Positions 1 through 5,813 of a DNA stretch of 5,813 nt are shown in pieces. The stretch lies in the NCBI GenBank assembly GCA_937975525.1, contig CALJUJ010000298.1, positions 1 through 5,813 of the forward strand, written 5' to 3'. Made by a program: the position numbers and the translations under genes. The stretch is from an uncultured bacterium. GTDB taxonomy: Bacteria; Desulfobacterota; Binatia; HRBIN30. The notes beneath the pieces are model-generated. The model worked only from the letters and a program-made list of their open reading frames with translations. It had not been told where the DNA came from and searched no databases. Within the stretch, counting starts at the first letter, position 1. Every line of letters starts with the position of its first letter.

Positions 1-813
1 GGTTCCGAAGGCGGGGTTGACGTGCTCGTCGGCGACGCCCGGGATCGGCCGCTCGAGCAGCGGCAGGATCATGTTCTTGCCGAGGAGGTGACGGTAGCGG
101 TCGTCCTCCGGGTGCACGGCGATGCCCGTGTCGCCGAGCATGGTCTCCGGGCGCGTCGTGGCGACAACGACGCCCTCGCCGCCGTCTTCGGCCGGATAGC
201 GGATGTGCCAGAGGTGGCCTTCTTCGCCGCCCTCGGTGACGATGGCTTCCTCGTCGGAAAGCGCCGTGTGGCAGCGCACGCACCAGTGGATGATGCGGTG
301 GCCGCGGTAGATCAGGTCCTTCTCGTACAGGCGGACGAAGACCTCGCGAACCGCCGCCGACAGGCCGGGATCCATCGTGAAGCGCTCGCGGCGCCAGTCG
401 CAGGAGCTGCCGAGCTTGCGCAACTGCAGAAGGATCCGGCTGCCGTACTGCTCCTTCCAGGCCCAGACGCGCTCGAGGAAGGCGTCGCGGCCGAGGTCGT
501 GCCGATTCGTACCCTCCTTGGCGAGCTGCTTCTCGACGACGTTCTGCGTGGCGATGCCCGCATGGTCGGTGCCCGGCATCCACAAGGTGACGAAGCCGTC
601 CATGCGCTTGAAGCGCACGAGAACGTCCTGCAGCGAGTTGTTGAGCACGTGGCCCATCGTCAGGTGGCCGGTGACGTTGGGCGGCGGAATCACGACACAG
701 AAGGCGGGCCCGTCGCGGTTCTCGTCCGCGGCGAAGAAGCCCATTTCTTCCCAGAACGCGTACCAGCGGTCTTCGACGACGCTCGGATCGTAGGTCTTGT
801 CCAGCTCGGCCAT
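1..813 (-). CDS. valS: Valyl-tRNA synthetase, N-terminal 271 residues (partial)
   Basis: Class I aminoacyl-tRNA synthetase that charges tRNA-Val in the cytoplasm. The reading frame is open from the ATG at 813 through base 1, so the C-terminal part, including the KMSKS loop and anticodon-binding domain, lies outside the window. Visible landmarks are the N-terminal TYDPSVVEDRWYAFWEE (residues 7-23), the nucleotide-binding signature IPPPNVTG (42-49) followed by TMGH (52-55), the valine-pocket segment GTDHAGIATQ (81-90), a CxxC pair (C178, C181), and the start of the CP1 editing domain with TTRPET (219-224) and GDTGIAVHPEDDRY (227-240). An in-frame TAG near base 850 lies upstream with no other start codon between, which fixes the ATG. 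No good Shine-Dalgarno sequence precedes it. The first His of the usual HMGH is Thr here. The family assignment is secure. Confidence 0.97.
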   Translation of the reverse strand, partial: MAELDKTYDPSVVEDRWYAFWEEMGFFAADENRDGPAFCVVIPPPNVTGHLTMGHVLNNSLQDVLVRFKRMDGFVTLWMPGTDHAGIATQNVVEKQLAKEGTNRHDLGRDAFLERVWAWKEQYGSRILLQLRKLGSSCDWRRERFTMDPGLSAAVREVFVRLYEKDLIYRGHRIIHWCVRCHTALSDEEAIVTEGGEEGHLWHIRYPAEDGGEGVVVATTRPETMLGDTGIAVHPEDDRYRHLLGKNMILPLLERPIPGVADEHVNPAFGT

Positions 814-1049
814 GGCGGAAATCCACGCGAAATCGCGAGACTGCCCTCGCTATCGGAATCGGGTCGGGTTCGCAACTCGGCCGCCGGGCGCGGGCAGCAA
901 GGAAGCTCGATTTCCGCACCGGCGAGCGGAGCTCGGCGTACAGGCCCCTTGCGCGAGAGCAACCTCCGGGCCGCTACGCGGTCGTGGGGACGATTCGCGC
1001 TCGCCGGAACCGGGCGGCGGCGTGAATCCGGCGCGCGGTTGTTGTACCC
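814..1049. other. Divergent intergenic region between valS and pgpB
   Basis: These 236 bases separate two divergently transcribed genes and must hold the promoters of both unless either gene is leaderless or read from an internal site. I see no convincing sigma-70 promoter. On the valS side the best candidate is TTGCGA followed about 15 bases later by GATAGC, which is weak in sequence and short in spacing. No T-box, riboswitch or tandem operator is recognisable. The only notable structure is the hairpin at 992-1028. I see no plausible small gene here. Confidence 0.5.
992..1028 (+). other. Potential hairpin in the pgpB leader
   Basis: GATTCGCGCT (992-1001) can pair with GGCGTGAATC (1019-1028) as RNA: ten consecutive pairs, two of them G-U. 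Above a bulged C, 1003-1006 can pair with 1015-1018 around an eight-base loop. The structure ends 21 bases before the pgpB start, so it would lie in the 5' leader if transcription starts upstream of it. There is no U-tract, so it is not a standard terminator. In GC-rich DNA about one stem this good is expected by chance in a region of this size, so function is unproven. Confidence 0.2.
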
Positions 1050-1847
1050 ATGGCAGCCATGGCCACGATCGTCGTCCTGCGTCGCGTCGCCGCCGTCGTC
1101 GTCCCTGCGCTCGGCCTCGTGGCGCTGTCGTTCGCGGCGCCCCGGGTGCCACTCGACGGGATGCTCGCCGACGCCGCCTACGTCGTCGCCGAGTCGGGCG
1201 ATACGCTCGGCGTGACCCTGGTCGCGGTGCTGCTCATCGCGGTGTTGGTCACGCGGCCCGGTCTGACCCTCGTACGGCGCGTCCGAGAGGCGGTCGTCTT
1301 CGGCATCGCCGCGGGGCTCATCCTCGGCGGCGGCGCCTGGCTCAACGAGCACGGCATCAAGCCATGGTTCGCCGTCGCCCGGCCGAGCATCCTCGAGCTC
1401 GAATCGCACGGCACCCTGCAGCTGGACGCTGTCGAGTTCTACGGTCTCGGCGACAAGCGCGCGCGTAGCGCCTTTCTCGCGCAGCGCCTCGCGGCCGCCG
1501 ACTACGCCGGCCCGCGCCTCGGCTCCTGGATTCGCGATCACTGGAGCCACATGACGGGGTACTCGTTCCCGTCGGGCCATTCCTTCGCGTCGATGCTGGC
1601 GCTGACGTTCTTCCTATCGGTGGGGCTCGCGCTGGCGGGCGGCTGGCGTCGCTGGCCGTTCTTCGCCCTCGCCCCGTGGGCCGTGCTCGTCTGCTGGTCG
1701 CGCGTCGTCCTGCGCGTGCATTCGCCGCTCGACGTCACCGTCGGCGCGCTGCAAGGCATCCTCGTCGGCGCGCTCGCGTTCGTGCTCGTCGCCGCCGTGC
1801 TCGGCCCGTCGCCCACGGTCGAGACCGCCGACGCCGGTCGCCGCTGA
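1050..1847 (+). CDS. pgpB: PgpB-like PAP2 membrane lipid phosphatase
   Basis: Integral inner-membrane phosphatase. By analogy with PgpB it should dephosphorylate phosphatidylglycerophosphate and/or undecaprenyl pyrophosphate. All three PAP2 motifs are present in its 265 residues: K104-x6-R111-P112, P174-S-G-H177, and S217-R218-x5-H224-x3-D228, with H177 and H224 as catalytic histidines. The long insert between the first two motifs contains DAVEFYGL (126-133) and IRDHWSHMTGYSFPSGH (161-177). From memory of the E. coli protein, this matches its VDEFY and SHW regions closely, so PgpB fits better than a generic PAP2 protein. About six hydrophobic segments lie near residues 8-30, 53-68, 80-98, 178-197, 203-222 and 231-251. 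An in-frame TGA at 1023-1025 leaves only the ATGs at 1050 and 1059 as starts, and neither has a clear Shine-Dalgarno sequence. The substrate cannot be settled from sequence. Confidence 0.92.
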   Translation: MAAMATIVVLRRVAAVVVPALGLVALSFAAPRVPLDGMLADAAYVVAESGDTLGVTLVAVLLIAVLVTRPGLTLVRRVREAVVFGIAAGLILGGGAWLNEHGIKPWFAVARPSILELESHGTLQLDAVEFYGLGDKRARSAFLAQRLAAADYAGPRLGSWIRDHWSHMTGYSFPSGHSFASMLALTFFLSVGLALAGGWRRWPFFALAPWAVLVCWSRVVLRVHSPLDVTVGALQGILVGALAFVLVAAVLGPSPTVETADAGRR

Positions 1848-1881
1848 GCCGCACCGGGCTCAAAGCTCGAGAATCTCGAGC
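1845..1881. terminator. Convergent-gene junction with two inverted repeats
   Basis: Only 12 bases separate the stop of pgpB (TGA, 1845-1847) from the stop of the opposing propeller gene (TCA on this strand, 1860-1862). TGAGCC (1845-1850) and GGCTCA (1857-1862) form a perfect six-base inverted repeat with a six-base loop, and each arm contains one of the stop codons. Immediately beyond, GCTCGAG (1865-1871) and CTCGAGC (1875-1881) form a seven-base stem with a three-base loop inside the last codons of the propeller gene. Read leftward, that stem is followed by a short TTT; read rightward, there is no T-run. A weak bidirectional terminator is plausible but not demonstrated. Confidence 0.35.
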
Positions 1882-4433
1882 GGCGTCACGTCGAGCAGGA
1901 GCACGGCCTTGCATGCCCCGCGAGGAATCCCGGCTCGCGGCAAGGCGAGCTCGACGTCGACCACGTCGCCTTCACGATGGATGCGCGTCGCCGTGGCGTA
2001 GGCGAGCTCCACCGGAGCTGCGGCCGCGTGGTCGATGACGACGATACCCGGGATGCGTCGCCCGAGGTCGGCCGCCGCCGCACCATGCGCGCGCAATCGC
2101 GCCCGCAGCACGCGCCGGCTGGCGTCGTGGGCGAACTCTTCGACGTCGACCGCCGCCGTATCGAGCGGCGCGTCGGCGCTCGCGCGAAAGGTGCCGACGC
2201 CCCGAAACCAGCCGTCTTCGCCGATCAACCCCCACGGCCCGTAGGTCTCGCGACGCAGCAGAGCCGCACCGAGCGGCAGCATGCGGCGCACACCGCGGAG
2301 CACCAGCGGTAGCGCCCGCAGCGCCGAGGACCAATCCGGCGTCCAGCGGCGCAGGAAGGTTCCGAGCTGGCTCCAAGACACGCCCCAGGAGCCGCCCGCC
2401 GGGGCGCCGGATGCGCCGCCGAAGAGGCGGAAGCGGGCGGGAACGTCGAGCTCGGCCATCAGTGCTGCGCCCTCGCGCGGCCCCTCCGCCCCCACCCAGG
2501 TGCCGGAGATGCGCAAACGGTCCAGCGGCACCGGAAACGCCGTCAGCTCGAAGCTGCAGTGCTGCGCGGTCATCTGCAGACGGCCATCGCGGTAGGTACC
2601 CGCGAACGCGTAGAAGAGATGCCGCGGCAGCGCGATCTGCACCGAGCTGCCGTCGATACCGAACTTCTTCAGCCCCCAGGCCACGACCCGACCGCTCGGC
2701 TCGTCCCAGTGCACGATGCGCACCTGAATGGTCAGGCTGGCGATGCCGATCTGATCGAACGAGGTGACGATCGGCGGGTCGAAGATCTGCATGTGGGTGA
2801 CGCGGAACGGATGGTCGGGCAGGCGGTCGATCGCGACCGCCTCGGTCGCCGGCAACCAACGGAACGGCAGCGTTCCGCCGACCTCGCCCGCATCGCCGTC
2901 GGTGGTGTAGCGCGCCCTGACCCGCAACACGCCGTCGCCGGCGACGGCTCCGGCCGCGGCGACGACGTTGAGCTGGGCGCGGTCGGGCTGCAGCGTGACC
3001 TCGCACGCGCGCTCCGGGTCCATCGTCCCCACGACGGCGGCGGGCTCGATGCGCACGGGGAGGGTACGACCCGCCCGGCGGGCCAGCAGGCGCAGGCTGA
3101 TCGGTTGATTCGGATCCAGCACCACCTGTGGCATGGATTCGCCGAGTGCCTGGTCGACCATCCGTCCGCCTGGATTCACGTAGTGGAGGTAGGTGCCGTC
3201 CGCCGGGAAACCATCCCCGGGGCGCACGTCGACGCCGTCGCCGGCGGCCGCCGAGCGGTAGTGGTCGAAGGGAATGTAGAACACGTGGCCGCTCGCGGAA
3301 CCGGCGGCGAGTCCCCAGCGGCCGAGCGCGATCGACCCGTTGATGTTCGGGCTGTCGAGCGGATGCGCTTCCTGGTGGGTGTCGAGCGACCAGCGCCGCC
3401 GGCCTTCGGGATCGACGGCGTAGACCACGCCGTTGCCACTCGCGAAGTAGACCAGATACGCCGCCTTACCTTCGGGGTCGGGCCCGACCGCTGCCGAGCC
3501 GCGGATCGCATCGCCGCTGTAGAACGTCCAGCGGACGCTCGGCCCGCCGGGGTCGATTGCATACATGCAGCCGTCGGACGAGCCGATGTAGAGGATGCCG
3601 TCGGGCGCGAGCGCCGGGCTCGCGTAGATGGGCCCGCCGGTCGGCAGCTTCCATTGGACCCGGCCGGCATGGGGCTCGAGCGCGTAGACGTGGGCGTCGA
3701 AGCTGCCGAAATAGATGCGCCCGTCGTCGCCGATCGCCGGCGACGAGACGACGAAGTTGCCGGTGTTCGACTCCCAGCGGACGGCCCCGGTCTCGGCATC
3801 GAGGGCGTAGACGTTGCGATCGAACGAGACGAAGTAGACGACGCCGTCGTCGCCGAAGGCGGGTGCGGCCCAGATGTGCAGCCCGGTGAGGTAGGCCCAA
3901 CGCACGGAGCCGCCGGGCTCGATCGCATAGCAGTTGAAGTCGTCGTTGCCGGCGTAGAGCAGGCCGTTCGGGCCGATGGCCAGGTTGGCCTCCCACCAGT
4001 AAATGGTGCTCGGCGTGAAGTGGCTGCGGTCGCGGAACAGGTTGAGGCGCCAGCGCTCCTCGCCGTTCGATCCGAGGCCGTAGAGGCCGGCGTCGCAGGA
4101 GGCGAAGAAGATCGTCCCATCGTCACCGATGGCGCCCGCGCAGTCGATGCACTCGTCGGTCGCGAAGCGCCAGCGTTCCTGTCCGGTGAGCGGATCGAAC
4201 GCGTAGAAGCTCTTGTCGCCCGAGCCGACGTAGATCGTCTCGTCGCTGCCGAAGACCGGTGTGCTGAAGACGCCGTTGCCGGTCGTCCACCGGCGCAGCC
4301 CGAGACCGGGCGGAGGCGGTTGCGGGTCGTCGCCCGAGCGCAGCAGCGGCGAGGCGCCCGTGTTGCGCCGATCGGCACGCATGCACGGCCACGGCGAGGC
4401 GGGATCGTAGTCTCGGGTGGCCAGGCGGGACAT
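1860..4433 (-). CDS. PQQ-like eight-bladed beta-propeller protein with unassigned C-terminal region
   Basis: A protein of 857 residues; molecular function unknown. Residues 15-29 (WPCMRADRRNTGASP) are a typical lead-in to PQQ-like repeats. The propeller follows to about residue 390, with repeats of the type SSPAIGDDGRIYFGSFDAHV. Eight structural Trp residues close the blades at W49, W88, W128, W179, W220, W261, W302 and W348, so N-terminal strand W49 probably completes the last blade. Residues 391-857 match no domain I know: a beta-rich stretch at about 436-528, another at about 540-670, a basic amphipathic helix at about 701-728, and a final beta-rich part. No hydrophobic signal peptide is present, although such propellers are often periplasmic. 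It lacks the haem motif and export signal of typical quinoprotein dehydrogenases, so a structural or binding role is likelier than catalysis. The ATG is well fixed by AAGGAG eight bases upstream. It lies 22 bases after the membrane gene, probably in one operon. Confidence 0.9.
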   Translation of the reverse strand: MSRLATRDYDPASPWPCMRADRRNTGASPLLRSGDDPQPPPPGLGLRRWTTGNGVFSTPVFGSDETIYVGSGDKSFYAFDPLTGQERWRFATDECIDCAGAIGDDGTIFFASCDAGLYGLGSNGEERWRLNLFRDRSHFTPSTIYWWEANLAIGPNGLLYAGNDDFNCYAIEPGGSVRWAYLTGLHIWAAPAFGDDGVVYFVSFDRNVYALDAETGAVRWESNTGNFVVSSPAIGDDGRIYFGSFDAHVYALEPHAGRVQWKLPTGGPIYASPALAPDGILYIGSSDGCMYAIDPGGPSVRWTFYSGDAIRGSAAVGPDPEGKAAYLVYFASGNGVVYAVDPEGRRRWSLDTHQEAHPLDSPNINGSIALGRWGLAAGSASGHVFYIPFDHYRSAAAGDGVDVRPGDGFPADGTYLHYVNPGGRMVDQALGESMPQVVLDPNQPISLRLLARRAGRTLPVRIEPAAVVGTMDPERACEVTLQPDRAQLNVVAAAGAVAGDGVLRVRARYTTDGDAGEVGGTLPFRWLPATEAVAIDRLPDHPFRVTHMQIFDPPIVTSFDQIGIASLTIQVRIVHWDEPSGRVVAWGLKKFGIDGSSVQIALPRHLFYAFAGTYRDGRLQMTAQHCSFELTAFPVPLDRLRISGTWVGAEGPREGAALMAELDVPARFRLFGGASGAPAGGSWGVSWSQLGTFLRRWTPDWSSALRALPLVLRGVRRMLPLGAALLRRETYGPWGLIGEDGWFRGVGTFRASADAPLDTAAVDVEEFAHDASRRVLRARLRAHGAAAADLGRRIPGIVVIDHAAAAPVELAYATATRIHREGDVVDVELALPRAGIPRGACKAVLLLDVTPLEILEL
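3264..4265 (-). repeat. PQQ-like propeller repeat block (protein-level repeats)
   Basis: This stretch encodes residues 57-390 of the propeller protein. Approximate blades are 57-90, 98-130, 148-180, 188-221, 229-262, 271-303, 312-349 and 366-388. The distances between successive structural Trp residues, starting from W49, are 39, 40, 51, 41, 41, 41 and 46. The unit is therefore about 41 residues, with a ten-residue insertion before W179 and a five-residue one before W348. The fourth and fifth blades are the most alike, with about 20 of 37 positions identical by hand alignment. The repeats have diverged at DNA level and do not look recently duplicated. Confidence 0.85.
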
Positions 4434-4441
4434 GAGCGATT

Positions 4442-4447
4442 CTCCTT
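4442..4447 (-). promoter_or_regulatory. Strong ribosome binding site of the propeller gene
   Basis: Read on the minus strand this is AAGGAG, eight bases before the ATG at 4433. It lies within the 22-base gap after the stop of the upstream membrane gene. It decides the start codon and therefore supports the absence of a signal peptide. It is the only strong Shine-Dalgarno sequence among the gene starts in this window. Confidence 0.8.
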
Positions 4448-4455
4448 GGCGCGGG

Positions 4456-5781
4456 TCAGCCGCGTGCCAACGCGCGAGCCCGGTCGTCGTTGCGTCGCAG
4501 ACGGGCGAGCGCCCATTCCAGCGAGCCGCGGTAGTCGATGCGCTCCCAGCAGGAGAGCGCCAGGTGCCAGAAAAGCAGGTTGCCGGCAGCGAAAGCGAGA
4601 ACCGATGCCACGCTCTGGTTCCAGTTCGGTGCAGCGGCGTCGAGGCCGAGCCGCAGGCCCATGGCGACGGTGCCCTCGAGCAGGAAGACCGTCAGGCTGA
4701 GCCGTCCAAAGCGCACCAGCGGCCGCAGCCAGCGCGGCCGCCACGGAATCCGCGCCGCTTCGATTGGCGGGTCGAAGACCGCCAGCAAGCCACTGGTGAG
4801 CCAGCAGAAAAGACCGAGAAGGAGGTAGGCGAGCGCACTGAAGTACAACGGCGACTGCCCCCAGACCGCCTCGCGATCGGCGATCACGAAGCCGCCGGCG
4901 GCGGCGAGACCGGCGACCCCGGCCGCGAGGAGCACGAAACCGCCGGCACCGAGGGCTCGGTAGAGGCCCGACCGCGACTCGCCGCGCGCCATTGACGCAC
5001 CGATGACGGCGCCGACGAGGCCGTACGCGGCGAACGGGAACACCGGATTCGGGTCGTTGACGAGCAGCGCCAGCGGCACGGCGAGGACGATGCCGAAACC
5101 GCCGGCCTCGACGAGCGCGGCCATCGGCGGGTAGAGCAGCGCGCGCAAGAGCGGCGTGGCCACGAGGATCGCGATCGCGAGGAGGACGAGGTGGCGACGC
5201 AAGCGGTCGCCGGCGTGGGGCGGGCTGGCGCGGTAGTGCAAGCGCAGCGCCAGCGAGACGACGAGCACGTTGGCGGCGATCATCCACAGGGCACTCGCGA
5301 ACACGTAGCTCTCCGGATGCGGCGCCGGCGGGAAGCCGTAGAACATCCAGCCGGGGACGATCGTCATGCGCCCGGCCGGGTCGTTCGGGTCGGCGGTGAC
5401 CGGCGAGTTGCCGACGCCGAGCGTCCAGACCCAGTGCAGCGCGAAGACGATGGCGAAGGTCTGCAGCGCTCCGCCCAACAAGCCGGGAGGGTAGCGCCAC
5501 GGCCGTGGCGCGGCCGCGGCTTCACGTTGCAGCCGGCGCACGGTGGTCGCGGCGTTGGCGGCGCCGGAGACGACACCGAAGAGGCCGGCCCAGAGCAGCA
5601 GGAAGCCGAAGGCGATCAGCCAGGGCGGCGGGTCGGCGATCACGGCGGTGGCGTCGGCGAGGTGAAAGGCGCCGTTGTGGAGGAACACCATGACCGCGAT
5701 GGCGATGCCGCGGAGGATGTCGAAGGTGACGACGCGCAGCGGCGCCGGAGGCGCGTGCGCAGCTTCGCTGGCGGAGGTCAT
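4456..5781 (-). CDS. Polytopic membrane protein, DUF418/DUF1624 (HGSNAT/YeiB-like) acyltransferase superfamily
   Basis: A 441-residue inner-membrane protein with about ten or eleven hydrophobic segments (near 16-41, 54-76, 99-122, 157-180, 196-215, 221-242, 247-265, 273-300, 309-335, 354-378 and 389-410). The opening RVVTFDILRGIAIAVMVFLH (16-35), with D21, R24 and H35, is the first-helix signature of the transmembrane acyltransferase group that includes HGSNAT and YeiB. A second helix ending in VVSGAAN (70-76) also fits. The C-terminal RFGRLSLTVFLLEG (357-370) and RGSLEWALARL (418-428) resemble the DUF418 C-terminus. Such proteins are thought to move acyl groups across the membrane onto sugars or lipids; the acceptor here is unknown. 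H35 or H40 could be the acyl-handling histidine, by analogy only. The frame stays open to the right window edge with no other start codon in the 32 bases available, so the ATG at 5781 is likely but not proven. No clear Shine-Dalgarno sequence is visible. Confidence 0.8.
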   Translation of the reverse strand: MTSASEAAHAPPAPLRVVTFDILRGIAIAVMVFLHNGAFHLADATAVIADPPPWLIAFGFLLLWAGLFGVVSGAANAATTVRRLQREAAAAPRPWRYPPGLLGGALQTFAIVFALHWVWTLGVGNSPVTADPNDPAGRMTIVPGWMFYGFPPAPHPESYVFASALWMIAANVLVVSLALRLHYRASPPHAGDRLRRHLVLLAIAILVATPLLRALLYPPMAALVEAGGFGIVLAVPLALLVNDPNPVFPFAAYGLVGAVIGASMARGESRSGLYRALGAGGFVLLAAGVAGLAAAGGFVIADREAVWGQSPLYFSALAYLLLGLFCWLTSGLLAVFDPPIEAARIPWRPRWLRPLVRFGRLSLTVFLLEGTVAMGLRLGLDAAAPNWNQSVASVLAFAAGNLLFWHLALSCWERIDYRGSLEWALARLRRNDDRARALARG

Positions 5782-5813
5782 GGTGCTACCGCCGCGCTTA
5801 GCCCGCCGCGGCG

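Noticed and set aside
22..1215. Open frame (397 codons) on the plus strand across valS and the intergenic region
   Set aside because: It is codon-aligned antisense to unmistakable valS sequence, then runs out of frame into pgpB. No domain is recognisable.
690..1580. Open frame (296 codons) on the minus strand across the valS start, the intergenic region and pgpB
   Set aside because: It overlaps pgpB, which has all catalytic motifs, and an out-of-frame part of valS. Its product is charged low-complexity sequence with no domain.
1972..3006. Open frame (344 codons) on the minus strand within the propeller gene
   Set aside because: It is an off-frame, Arg-rich translation. The propeller gene frame continues coherently through the region, so there is no sign of a frameshift.
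3264..4433. Propeller protein as a true PQQ-dependent dehydrogenase
   Set aside because: The repeat family is PQQ-like, but there is no signal peptide, no vicinal Cys-Cys pair and no CxxCH haem motif, and the neighbours include no cytochrome or PQQ synthesis gene.
2559..4700. Long open frame (713 codons) on the plus strand opposite the propeller gene
   Set aside because: Its codons align exactly with those of the minus-strand gene. In GC-rich genes the codons TTA, CTA and TCA are rare, so the codon-aligned antisense frame stays open. Its translation is a Val/Asp/Arg-rich sequence with no recognisable domain, whereas the minus strand shows eight clear propeller repeats and a ribosome binding site.
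3176..5500. Open frame (774 codons) on the minus strand spanning both operon genes in another frame
   Set aside because: It overlaps two well-supported genes and encodes Arg/Ala/Ser/Pro-rich low-complexity protein typical of an off-frame reading in GC-rich DNA.
5790..5813. Inverted repeat CGCCGCG/CGCGGCG upstream of the membrane gene
   Set aside because: It consists only of G and C in a GC-rich leader, has a ten-base loop and lies at the window edge. A seven-base GC stem is expected by chance.

Overview
The window is GC-rich (about 70 % by eye) and densely coding. It looks like a chromosomal segment of a high-GC Gram-negative bacterium: the phosphatase gene resembles enterobacterial PgpB, and the valyl-tRNA synthetase is of ordinary bacterial type. 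I cannot place it more precisely. I see no transposase, integrase, phage gene, tRNA, rRNA or CRISPR array.

Layout from left to right: (1) bases 1-813, minus strand, are the N-terminal third or so of valyl-tRNA synthetase (valS), cut by the window edge. (2) Bases 814-1049 are a divergent intergenic region. (3) Bases 1050-1847, plus strand, encode a six-helix PAP2-family lipid phosphatase that matches PgpB in its catalytic motifs and in the insert between them. (4) Bases 1845-1881 are a convergent gene junction with two adjacent inverted repeats, one of which contains both opposing stop codons. (5) Bases 1860-4433, minus strand, encode an 857-residue protein: a PQQ-like eight-bladed beta-propeller with no signal peptide, followed by about 465 residues that I cannot assign. 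(6) Bases 4456-5781, minus strand, encode a polytopic membrane protein resembling the DUF418/DUF1624/HGSNAT-like transmembrane acyltransferases.

The membrane protein and the propeller protein are separated by only 22 bases, and the second has a strong ribosome binding site, so they very probably form an operon transcribed right to left. The rest of that operon, if there is more, lies beyond the right edge. valS and pgpB are housekeeping genes with no obvious link to it. The most interesting content is the membrane acyltransferase-like/propeller pair, especially the unassigned C-terminal half of the propeller protein. I found no evidence for a defence system or an RNA-based novelty.
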